From assembly GCA_002311635.1 (NCBI GenBank), contig DBZJ01000230.1:1-11742 (forward strand): a DNA stretch of 11,742 nucleotides. Reading direction: 5' to 3'. Shown piece after piece: positions 6,527 to 11,742 of the stretch. Source of the stretch: Syntrophaceae bacterium UBA1163. GTDB lineage: Bacteria; Desulfobacterota; BSN033; UBA1163. Every line of letters begins with the position of its first letter. The first letter of the stretch is position 1. A program made the position numbers and the translations under genes. The notes beneath the pieces are model-generated. The model saw only the letters and a list, made by a program, of their open reading frames with translations, made no database searches and was not told the DNA's origin.

Positions 6527-8153
6527 TATTTTCAAGCTCCTTAAAATCATGAGGGCCATGTCGGATACCCGGGATTTTTTCAAAGTTCTCAGTCGGAGGT
6601 GGAGAAGGAATCTGCCATTCAAGAGTGGCCCCGCCCCAGGGATTGTCTTCCGCTTTTTCACCCTTGAAAAGTCCACGGAAGAGATTAGCAAACATCAGAA
6701 TCAATCCGGCGATGAGAATCCAGGAACCGAATGTAGCTGTCAGGTGAAGGCTCCGGAATTGAGGGAGATAGTCGTAATACCTCCGGGGCATACCCTCCCA
6801 GCCCAGCAAGAGCATGGAGAAATAGAAGATGTTGAAGCCAACAAGCATGACTGCCCATGCCCGCATGGCCATTTTTCGGTTGTACATCCGACCAAACATC
6901 TTCGGAAACCAATAGTGAAAAGCGGCAAAAAGACCGAATCCCATCCCTCCGAAAATGATGTAGTGAAAATGGCCTGGTATCCAGTATGTATCGTGGAGGT
7001 GCATGTTAGGCGCCAGTGCCCCCTGGATCAAGCCTGTAAGTCCGCCAATCGAAAAAAGGAAGATAAAGGCGAGGCAGAAGAGGAGAGGAGGTTCGATGAC
7101 AATAGAGCCTTTGTACAGAGTGGCGACCCAGTTGAAGACTTTGATTGCGCTTGGGATGGCAACCAAAAAAGTGAGAAGGGAGAAAAGGATGTCAGCAAAA
7201 TCGCTCTGCCCGCTGACAAACATATGATGTCCCCAGACGAGAGAGCCTACTGCTGCAATGGCAACTCCAGAAATGGCAATCGCCATATACCCAAAGATCC
7301 TTTTCCTTGCAAAGACGGGAACAACGTCAGAGATGACACCCATCGCCGGAAGGATCATGATGTAGGTTGCTGGATGGGAGTAAATCCAGAACATATGCTG
7401 GTAAAGAATGGGATCGCCTCCCTTGGCTGGGTCAAATACACCTACGCCAAAAAATCTTTCCATAATAATGAGGATGAGAGTAATTCCGATCACAGGAGTC
7501 ACAAGTATTTGAACCCATGAGGTAGAATAAATCGCCCATACGAAAAGAGGCAAACGATTCCAGGTCATTCCAGGAGCTCTGAGTCTATGAGTCGTTGTCA
7601 CGAGGTTAATGCCCGTCAAAATAGAGGACATGCCCAAAATAAAGACACCAAAAACCGCAAGGGGGACATTGACCGTGGTTCTCAGGCTATACGGCGCATA
7701 GAATGTCCACCCTGTATCAGGTGGACCCCCGCCAGTGAAAACGGAGATAACGACGATAATCGCTCCGGTGATGTAAAGCCACCAGGACAAAAGGTTAATT
7801 CTTGGAAAGGCAACATCCCTGGCGCCGATCTGAATCGGGAGAAAGAAATTTCCGAAAATCGTAGGAATCGCTGGAATGACGACAAGAAAGATCATGATGA
7901 TCCCGTGCAACGTAAAAAGAGAATTATATGTCTGCGGCTTCATAATGGTGCCTGGCGCAAGCATCTGCAGTCGCATAAAGAATCCGAGAACAACTCCGCT
8001 GAAAAAGAAGGCCATGACGAAGATGAAGTAAAGAAGCCCAATCCTTTTGTGGTCCAACGTGAGAATCCAGGAGAGGATTCCGCGATATTTCCCGTGGTCC
8101 TCATAAAAACTGATTCTTGGGCGAATGCTCTCCATCGCTCCGGTTGATGTCAT
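6519..8153 (-). CDS. coxA: Cytochrome c oxidase subunit I, A2-type haem-copper oxidase
   Basis: The catalytic subunit reduces O2 to water and pumps protons, in the cytoplasmic membrane. The 544-residue protein has the 12-helix core. Ligands seen: His83 (LFTLHG) and His397 for the low-spin haem, His395 for the high-spin haem, and His260, His309 and His310 for CuB. Tyr264 is placed to cross-link to His260. D-channel residues Asp113, Asn102 and Asn120 (the last two 11 before and 7 after Asp113, as in A1 enzymes) and K-channel Lys338 are present. The HPEVY motif of A1 oxidases reads YSHPATY (258-264), so the gating Glu is missing and Tyr258-Ser259 is present, the hallmark of subfamily A2 (Thermus caa3 type). 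The C-terminal WGGATLEWQIPSPPP tail is typical. The ATG overlaps the sco stop by 4 nt, with AGGAG 8 nt upstream. Confidence 0.98.
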   Translation of the reverse strand: MTSTGAMESIRPRISFYEDHGKYRGILSWILTLDHKRIGLLYFIFVMAFFFSGVVLGFFMRLQMLAPGTIMKPQTYNSLFTLHGIIMIFLVVIPAIPTIFGNFFLPIQIGARDVAFPRINLLSWWLYITGAIIVVISVFTGGGPPDTGWTFYAPYSLRTTVNVPLAVFGVFILGMSSILTGINLVTTTHRLRAPGMTWNRLPLFVWAIYSTSWVQILVTPVIGITLILIIMERFFGVGVFDPAKGGDPILYQHMFWIYSHPATYIMILPAMGVISDVVPVFARKRIFGYMAIAISGVAIAAVGSLVWGHHMFVSGQSDFADILFSLLTFLVAIPSAIKVFNWVATLYKGSIVIEPPLLFCLAFIFLFSIGGLTGLIQGALAPNMHLHDTYWIPGHFHYIIFGGMGFGLFAAFHYWFPKMFGRMYNRKMAMRAWAVMLVGFNIFYFSMLLLGWEGMPRRYYDYLPQFRSLHLTATFGSWILIAGLILMFANLFRGLFKGEKAEDNPWGGATLEWQIPSPPPTENFEKIPGIRHGPHDFKELENNG

Positions 8154-8965
8154 TCCTGTCGCTCCTCTTTGGGATGCTGTTTTTTCCCTTTGAAAAGAAG
8201 AAACACGATAAATAATAAAGCAAAAAATAGGGTAACGGTTCCAGTGACTCTCAACATATTGAAGACGAGTTTGTTGGCTTTTGGATCATAACGGAAGCAG
8301 AAACGAACGACCTTAGCAATGGTAGGGCCAATTTTTCCCTGGGAAGCTTCTACAAGGGCGAGCTTGAGATCGAAGGGGAGGGGGTCCGCGCCGTACATGT
8401 AGCGGACGATCTTTCCGTCGGGAGCAAGGATAATCAATGATACCGGGTGCTCAAAATCTTCCCCCACTCGCTTGAAATGGAAGCCTATGGCATCCGTCAG
8501 CTTATGGATATTCTGTTCGTCTCCGGTCAAGAATCTCCAGGCCCCCTCAGGAAATGGTTTTTGGATCATTTTCAAGTAAGTTTTTTTCTTTTGACGGGCA
8601 AGATCTGGTTTTTCCGTTTCGTCAAAACTGATGGTGAGAACAGTGTATTCGTTGCCCGGTTCCGCGGGAAGCTTATCCAGAGCCTCTGCCAAATTCTGCA
8701 GCAGTAAACTACAAACATTCGGGCAATGTAAATAGACCGGGGTGAGAACGACGGGTACATGAATTAGTTGTCTTAAACTAACGGCACTGCCGTTCTCGTC
8801 ATGGAACGTTAGATCAAGGGGTACAAGTCGCCCCAACTTTTCATCAATCCCGATCCCGGAGAGATCTTTGGGTTGCTCATGCTCCATATGAGCATTGACA
8901 GCGCCCTGGAAAAAAAGGACCCCTGTGAGCAGAATGAATAGTTTTATGATGAATAGCGTTTTCAT
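8150..8965 (-). CDS. SCO1/SenC-family copper chaperone
   Basis: A thioredoxin-fold protein that in characterised homologues delivers copper to, or reduces, the CuA site of oxidase subunit II. The 271-residue product has an N-terminal signal or anchor (residues 1-25), the copper-binding CPNVC motif (81-85) after VVLTPVYLH, the DET block at 115-117, and the third copper ligand His173 in FEHPVSLIILAPDG. After the domain comes a FCFRYDPKANKLVFN segment and a C-terminal membrane helix (about 241-258) with a Lys-rich tail, so the domain is probably held on the outer face of the membrane by one or both ends. It is the first gene of the operon. GCAGGGTGA immediately upstream gives a close-set ribosome site. 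Its context with coxB supports a role in CuA assembly. Confidence 0.93.
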   Translation of the reverse strand: MKTLFIIKLFILLTGVLFFQGAVNAHMEHEQPKDLSGIGIDEKLGRLVPLDLTFHDENGSAVSLRQLIHVPVVLTPVYLHCPNVCSLLLQNLAEALDKLPAEPGNEYTVLTISFDETEKPDLARQKKKTYLKMIQKPFPEGAWRFLTGDEQNIHKLTDAIGFHFKRVGEDFEHPVSLIILAPDGKIVRYMYGADPLPFDLKLALVEASQGKIGPTIAKVVRFCFRYDPKANKLVFNMLRVTGTVTLFFALLFIVFLLFKGKKQHPKEERQE

Positions 8966-9140
8966 TCACCCTGCGTTCCCAGCCCGCCTCCCAAGAGAAG
9001 GGGGGGCTTAACATAAATTAATTTGAATGTATTAGTACTCTACGAGAACGGGCTGATAGCGTAAATGGGGGATTCACTGTATTTGACCAAGAATCTTAGG
9101 GTATTTTTGAGTATCGAGTGAGGGATAGATAAGAATTTAT
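8966..9140. other. Upstream region of the oxidase operon
   Basis: This is the sco-proximal part of the 536-bp divergent gap. It must contain the oxidase promoter on the minus strand, but I see no convincing -35/-10 pair or sigma-54 site. An imperfect GC-rich hairpin lies at 8981-9008 (AGCCC pairs with GGGCT, plus inner C-G pairs), in what would be the sco leader. The rest, 9009-9140, is AT-rich with no ORF of merit. Confidence 0.4.
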
Positions 9141-9169
9141 TTGACATCAACAACGCATTGGTTATTAAA
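9141..9169 (+). promoter_or_regulatory. Sigma-70-like promoter
   Basis: A perfect TTGACA (9141-9146) is followed after 16-18 bp by AT-rich -10 candidates (TATTAA at 9163-9168, or TTAAAT at 9165-9170). Transcription would start near 9176. The nearest plus-strand gene, cobO, is 330 bp away behind a strong terminator-like hairpin, so the promoter fits a short RNA better than cobO. Confidence 0.4.
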
Positions 9170-9175
9170 TGTACC

Positions 9176-9314
9176 GATGGGGTAAGCGATGCTTCAACAG
9201 TTGGGGACAGGAATATGGGAGTGGGAGTCAATGAAAAGAAGCCCTTGTGGCTCTGAGCGGTCCATGGCAGGCGAATTTTTTGGGGCTACAAGGGCTTTCC
9301 TTTGTTCTTTTTTT
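9176..9314 (+). ncRNA. Candidate small RNA ending in an intrinsic terminator
   Basis: A promoter-like site (9141-9169) and a stem followed by a long U-rich tract bracket about 140 nt that contain no recognisable gene. Stem wobble pairs (9249/9287, 9252/9284, 9254/9282) are G-U only if the plus strand is the RNA. A 62-codon frame from ATG 9189 (or 48 codons from ATG 9231, with GGGAG just upstream) reads through the hairpin to 9377 and ends in a hydrophobic segment. Its overlap with the terminator argues against it, but a small hydrophobic peptide is not excluded. I do not recognise the RNA family. Confidence 0.3.
9238..9314 (+). terminator. Hairpin with U-tract
   Basis: AAGCCCTTGT (9239-9248) pairs perfectly with ACAAGGGCTT (9288-9297). 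The stem continues inward through G-U, G-C, C-G, U-G and C-G pairs to 9253/9283, enclosing a loop of about 29 nt. TTTCCTTTGTTC and then TTTTTTT follow at 9297-9314. The loop is longer than usual, yet stem plus tract is the best terminator-like structure in the window. No annotated gene lies upstream of it on this strand. Confidence 0.45.
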
Positions 9315-9501
9315 AATCTTAATATTTTATATTATGTTTTGATGTATATCTCACTGAAATTACAGTTGAATAATTAGCGTCACGCTGGGCCATTCAACTC
9401 TTTTTGGAGGACGAAGACCCAATGCTATCATATTTCCTTTTTGTGAAGTCATTGTCGAATAGGCCTGAAAAGCCGGTGCATCTTGGGAGGAGGTTACGGC
9501 A
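9315..9501. other. AT-rich leader region before cobO
   Basis: Positions 9315-9375 are strongly AT-rich and could hold the cobO promoter, though no clear -35/-10 pair stands out. The remaining 125 bp are of ordinary composition. I looked for a cobalamin riboswitch (the conserved B12 box) ahead of cobO and did not find one. A 29-codon frame from ATG 9422 has a poorly spaced GGAGG and no recognisable content. Confidence 0.4.
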
Positions 9502-10059
9502 ATGGAGATAACCCGATTGGTTCCCAAAGAGAGAAGGGGACTTGTCGTTGTGATAACCGGCAACGGCAAGGGGAAGACGACATCCGCTCTTGGCATTGCG
9601 GTTCGGGCATGCGGCCACAACATGAGGGTCTGTATCATCCAATTCATGAAGGGTGATATGTATGCGGGTGAATGGGACGGGGTAAAGAAGATGGGTTGTG
9701 AGGTGGAGCTCATCTCCACCGGGAAAGGATTTTGCGGGATCCAGGGCAATCCCTATCCTTACAAAGAACACAGAGCGAATGCTCAGGAGGCGATCAAATT
9801 AGCTCATCAAAAAATGGAATCGGGCGAAGAGGATATCCTTATCTTGGATGAAATCAACAATGCCCTGCACCTTCGGCTCGTGGACCTGGAACAGGTTTTG
9901 GAAATCATTCAACGCAAGCCTCCTTTGATGCATCTGGTCTTGACGGGGAGAGACGCTCATGCTCAAGTAGTCGATCTGGCGGATACGGTGAGTGAAATTA
10001 AGGAAGTGAAGCACGCGTATAGTCAGGGGATTGAGCCGCAGCCCGGGATCGATTATTAG
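9502..10059 (+). CDS. cobO: Cob(I)alamin adenosyltransferase, CobO/BtuR type
   Basis: This cytosolic P-loop enzyme transfers the adenosyl group of ATP to the cobalt of reduced corrinoids, making the adenosylcobalamin form. The 185-residue product matches the family over its length. It has Walker A GNGKGKTT at residues 20-27 followed by SALGIAVRACGH, the RVCIIQFMKG block (42-51), ILILDEINNAL with Asp116-Glu117 (113-122), and the C-terminal TGRDAHAQVVDLADTVSEIKEVKHAYSQGIEPQPGIDY, where KH.Y..GI..Q.GID is the usual ending. The ATG at 9502 has AGGAGG with about 8-nt spacing. No other cobalamin gene lies in the window and no riboswitch was found, so its regulation is not evident. It is separated from uppP by 147 bp of repeat-rich DNA. 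Confidence 0.95.
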   Translation: MEITRLVPKERRGLVVVITGNGKGKTTSALGIAVRACGHNMRVCIIQFMKGDMYAGEWDGVKKMGCEVELISTGKGFCGIQGNPYPYKEHRANAQEAIKLAHQKMESGEEDILILDEINNALHLRLVDLEQVLEIIQRKPPLMHLVLTGRDAHAQVVDLADTVSEIKEVKHAYSQGIEPQPGIDY

Positions 10060-10107
10060 AGACAGGTGCTAACACAAACGCATTAGTTCTTTTTGCATAC
10101 CCGGTGA

Positions 10108-10155
10108 TCCCCCTCACCTTTATCCTGTTCCCGATGGGAAGAGGGGGCAAGGGGA
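10108..10155. repeat. Imperfect palindromic intergenic repeat
   Basis: Nested complementary pieces TCCCC (10108-10112) with GGGGA (10151-10155), CCT with AGG (10124-10126/10142-10144) and TTCCC with GGGAA (10128-10132/10136-10140) make an imperfect 48-bp palindrome. Its CCCCTCACC...GGGAAGAGGG wording resembles dispersed C-rich/G-rich palindromes I recall from intergenic regions of many bacteria. It is not followed by a U-tract. Copy number elsewhere in the genome is unknown. Confidence 0.5.
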
Positions 10156-10163
10156 CCCAGCCA

Positions 10164-10193
10164 CCCCGTCAAGACGGGACAAGCGTAGCGGGG
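10164..10193. repeat. GC-rich inverted repeat beside the uppP ribosome site
   Basis: CCCGT (10165-10169) pairs with ACGGG (10174-10178) around a tight 4-nt loop. Alternatively CCCCG (10164-10168) pairs with CGGGG (10189-10193). The second form ends 1 nt before the AGGAGG of uppP at 10195-10200. It may be a second unit of dispersed repeat; a role in controlling uppP translation is only a possibility. Confidence 0.35.
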
Positions 10194-10206
10194 CAGGAGG
10201 TAGAAT

Positions 10207-10998
10207 TTGACAATCGTGCAATCAGTCGTACTCGGATTGGCTCAAGGGTTGGGAGAATTCTTGCCCATATCGAGTTCAGCCCATTTAGTCCTGGTTCCGT
10301 GGTTTTTCAGGTGGACGGATCCTGGACTTACTTTTGATGTGGCCCTCCATGTCGGCACGCTCGTGGCGGTGGTTCTCTACTTCTGGAGAGACTGGTGGCA
10401 GCTCATTATAAAGGGTTTTACGGATGTCCGAAGCGCCAAAGGCAGATTGTTCTGGTATCTGGCGGCGGCGAGTGTGCCCGGAGCAGCGGCAGGATATCTG
10501 TTGGAAAAAAAAGCCGAGACGATCTTCAGATCCCCTGTTCTTATTGCGACTATGTTGATCGTGATGGGCATTCTTCTATATTGGGCAGATCGTAGAAGTG
10601 CCAAGAATGTTGCGATAGAAGATATCACTTTTGGAACAAGCATACTCATTGGGATATCCCAGGCGTTAGCGATCATTCCAGGAGTTTCCCGTTCGGGCAT
10701 TACGATAACGACAGGATTACTGATGGGCGTAACCAGAGAAGACGCAGCTCGGTTTTCGTTCCTGTTGTCTGCTCCCATCATCCTCGGCGCAGCCATGGTT
10801 AAACTGCCGCACGTTATTTCGAATTCGTCTATGATTACTGTGAGCTTTATAATAGGTATGCTGGTTTCTTGCGTTACCGGTATAGTTAGCATCGGCTTTT
10901 TGCTTCGATATGTTCAAACCAAAAATTTCTTACCCTTTGCCTGGTACAGATTTATGCTGGGGGCTCTTGTTATTACGATGACTATCCTACGCCAATAA
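10207..10998 (+). CDS. uppP: Undecaprenyl-diphosphatase (UppP/BacA)
   Basis: This polytopic membrane phosphatase removes a phosphate from undecaprenyl diphosphate, recycling the lipid carrier for peptidoglycan and other surface polymers. In characterised members it also gives bacitracin tolerance. The 263-residue product is full length. The first catalytic region reads LGLAQGLGEFLPISSSAHLV (residues 9-28), the (E/Q)xxxE motif with Gln in the first place, followed by PISS.AH. The second is PGVSRSGITITTGLLMG, carrying the conserved Ser-Arg-Ser. Alternating hydrophobic helices fill the rest. The start is TTG at 10207, supported by GGAGG 6 nt upstream and by the position of the first motif. The preceding 100 bp are palindromic repeats, which appear to have come to lie directly against its ribosome site. 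Confidence 0.96.
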   Translation: MTIVQSVVLGLAQGLGEFLPISSSAHLVLVPWFFRWTDPGLTFDVALHVGTLVAVVLYFWRDWWQLIIKGFTDVRSAKGRLFWYLAAASVPGAAAGYLLEKKAETIFRSPVLIATMLIVMGILLYWADRRSAKNVAIEDITFGTSILIGISQALAIIPGVSRSGITITTGLLMGVTREDAARFSFLLSAPIILGAAMVKLPHVISNSSMITVSFIIGMLVSCVTGIVSIGFLLRYVQTKNFLPFAWYRFMLGALVITMTILRQ

Positions 10999-11015
10999 CA
11001 AATACTTTAGACGAT

Positions 11016-11076
11016 CCTGCATAAAATATGGAGAGAACACAAGTTGGCGCCATGGGAACGAACTTCCTGATGCAGG
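11016..11076. repeat. Interrupted dyad downstream of uppP
   Basis: CCTGCAT (11016-11022) and ATGCAGG (11070-11076) are exact reverse complements. They enclose a second pair, AAGTT (11041-11045) with AACTT (11061-11065), and a GGCGCC palindrome in its loop. The nested arrangement could be a structured 3' end of the uppP transcript or a DNA site. There is no U-tract, so it is not a standard terminator. Confidence 0.3.
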
Positions 11077-11144
11077 CCACCAAATTCGGTACCCGTACTA
11101 ACTTCTAACCAACAATCCTCAGTTGCTTCGGCTCGAAATCCTTG

Positions 11145-11192
11145 CCTAATTGATAAACTCGATCGAACGATACCTGATCGAGACAATTAAGG
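11145..11192. repeat. Two-tier dyad upstream of the glycosyltransferase gene
   Basis: CTCGATC (11158-11164) pairs with GATCGAG (11176-11182) around an 11-nt loop. Outside it, CCTAATTG (11145-11152) pairs with CAATTAAGG (11184-11192) with one extra A. The 48-bp dyad lies 50 bp before the next start codon. It could be a regulator site, a structured leader, or an element remnant. Further down, TTGTTT (11202-11207) and TAGTAT (11224-11229) with a 16-bp spacer form a weak promoter-like pair. The rest of the 243-bp gap 10999-11241 shows nothing else. Confidence 0.38.
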
Positions 11193-11241
11193 AATCTTAA
11201 CTTGTTTTTAATCCTTTTAATGATAGTATTAAAAATTTGGG

Positions 11242-11742
11242 ATGGAAATAGCAGTGAAAAAGCAGCCTGAAATACTGCCCTCGGTGATAGGAGTGCGAAC
11301 CCGTATAGCCTGTCTACTTCTTGCGAGCGCGATCGTTATCCTGATTGGACAGGCGGGGCGCGAGCTTGTGGCCCCCGATGACCTTCGCGAGGCGGAGGTT
11401 GCCCGTGAGATGTACAAGCAAGGAGACTATATCGTGCCGCGACTCGCAGGGCTTCCGTTTGTCGAAAAACCGTCTGGTTTCCAGGCCGCGGTAGCCGCGG
11501 TGTATCGAATCGTTGGGGAGCCCAGTGCTGCGGCTGCACGGTTTACAGCGGCGGCTTTCGCTCTTTTATCTTTAGTCGCTGTTTTTCTCCTTGGCTGGCG
11601 TATTCTGGGGATCGAAGGGGGCGCTCTCACAGTGGCCCTTCTGGCTTTCTCCGAGCGGTTCTGTCGGACAGCTCACAATGTCCTCCTTGACAATGCCCTG
11701 ACTGCTGCTATTGCCTTCACGGTCCTCTTCACCTGGATCGCT
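11242..11742 (+). CDS. ArnT/PMT-like membrane glycosyltransferase, 3'-truncated
   Basis: The first 167 residues of a polytopic transferase of the GT83/GT39-like group. Members use polyprenyl-phosphate sugars to modify lipid A, proteins or other surface molecules on the outer face of the membrane. The frame is open to the window edge. After a short basic N-terminus and a first helix (about residues 23-37) comes the diagnostic loop APDDLREAEVAREMYKQGDY, then IVPRLAGLPFVEKPSGF, close to the usual D-E-x-R-x-A...GDW..P...G...EKPP pattern. Two more hydrophobic segments and an RTAHNVLLDNALTAAIAF block with the usual Asp follow. The normally conserved EKPPL/Y.W reads EKPSGFQ here. The start is ATG 11242 with only a weak GGG upstream; GTG 11254 is an alternative. 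The substrate cannot be inferred. The undecaprenyl-recycling gene uppP lies upstream but is probably a separate transcript. Confidence 0.82.
   Translation, partial: MEIAVKKQPEILPSVIGVRTRIACLLLASAIVILIGQAGRELVAPDDLREAEVAREMYKQGDYIVPRLAGLPFVEKPSGFQAAVAAVYRIVGEPSAAAARFTAAAFALLSLVAVFLLGWRILGIEGGALTVALLAFSERFCRTAHNVLLDNALTAAIAFTVLFTWIA

Noticed and set aside
6526..6691. A longer coxC starting at 6691
   Set aside because: The extra 55 codons overlap the coxA 3' end in another frame and show no subunit III similarity. ATG 6526 has AAGGAG upstream and begins the conserved region.
6549..7520. 323-codon plus-strand frame opposite coxA
   Set aside because: It is antisense to a highly conserved gene, rich in Lys, Asp, Glu and Asn with no recognisable domain. 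Its openness follows from codon bias in coxA.
7587..8147. 186-codon plus-strand frame opposite the coxA 5' half
   Set aside because: Antisense shadow of coxA with no family features or ribosome site.
9360..9771. Two minus-strand frames opposite the cobO 5' end
   Set aside because: Both are shadows of cobO with no domain, ribosome site or context.
10377..10892. 171-codon minus-strand frame inside uppP
   Set aside because: Antisense to uppP, which carries clear catalytic motifs; the shadow shows none.
1..11742. CRISPR arrays, tRNA/rRNA genes, insertion sequences, phage or defence genes
   Set aside because: No regularly spaced direct repeats, cloverleaf-like segments, transposase/integrase motifs or defence domains were seen on either strand.

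Overview
The window reads as ordinary bacterial chromosome, probably from a Desulfobacterota/Deltaproteobacteria-like organism. That guess rests on a DUF3786 protein beside a bacterial PAC2-family protein, a caa3-type oxidase cluster with an SCO protein and a free class I cytochrome c, and short palindromic intergenic repeats. It is an inference from gene content and no phylogeny was run. No CRISPR array, transposase, phage gene, tRNA or rRNA was found.

Layout. 1-491 (+) is the 3' part of a LysE/RhtB-type exporter. 492-822 is a non-coding gap holding an unexplained rod-shaped inverted-repeat structure (528-688) and a possible promoter for rpe. 823-3159 (+) carries rpe, a DUF3786 protein and a PAC2-family protein. 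3160-3247 separates convergent transcription units. 3248-8965 (-) is one compact aerobic-respiration operon, transcribed sco - coxA - coxC - coxD(subunit IV) - coxB - ctaB - cytochrome c, with several overlapping stop/start codons. 8966-9501 is a 536-bp divergent spacer with a promoter-like site and a strong hairpin/U-tract that together suggest a small RNA. 9502-10998 (+) carries cobO and uppP, with palindromic repeats in the gap between them. 10999-11241 is an AT-rich gap with two dyads. 11242 to the end (+) is the 5' part of a membrane glycosyltransferase of the ArnT/PMT type.

How the genes work together. The minus-strand operon encodes a nearly complete caa3-type haem-copper oxidase. CoxA is the catalytic subunit and carries the Tyr-Ser signature of the A2 subfamily in place of the usual Glu. 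CoxB has a CuA centre and a fused cytochrome c domain. CoxC and a small subunit IV complete the complex. SCO probably loads CuA, and CtaB makes haem O. No haem A synthase (ctaA) lies in the window, so the a- or o-haem identity is open. The flanking plus-strand genes are housekeeping: pentose phosphate metabolism, corrinoid adenosylation, and lipid-carrier recycling for the cell wall. They have no evident link to the oxidase.

I found no gene cluster that looks like a new defence, mobile or biosynthetic system. The most interesting unexplained signals are non-coding: the structure at 528-688, the putative small RNA at about 9176-9314, and the dyads before the glycosyltransferase.
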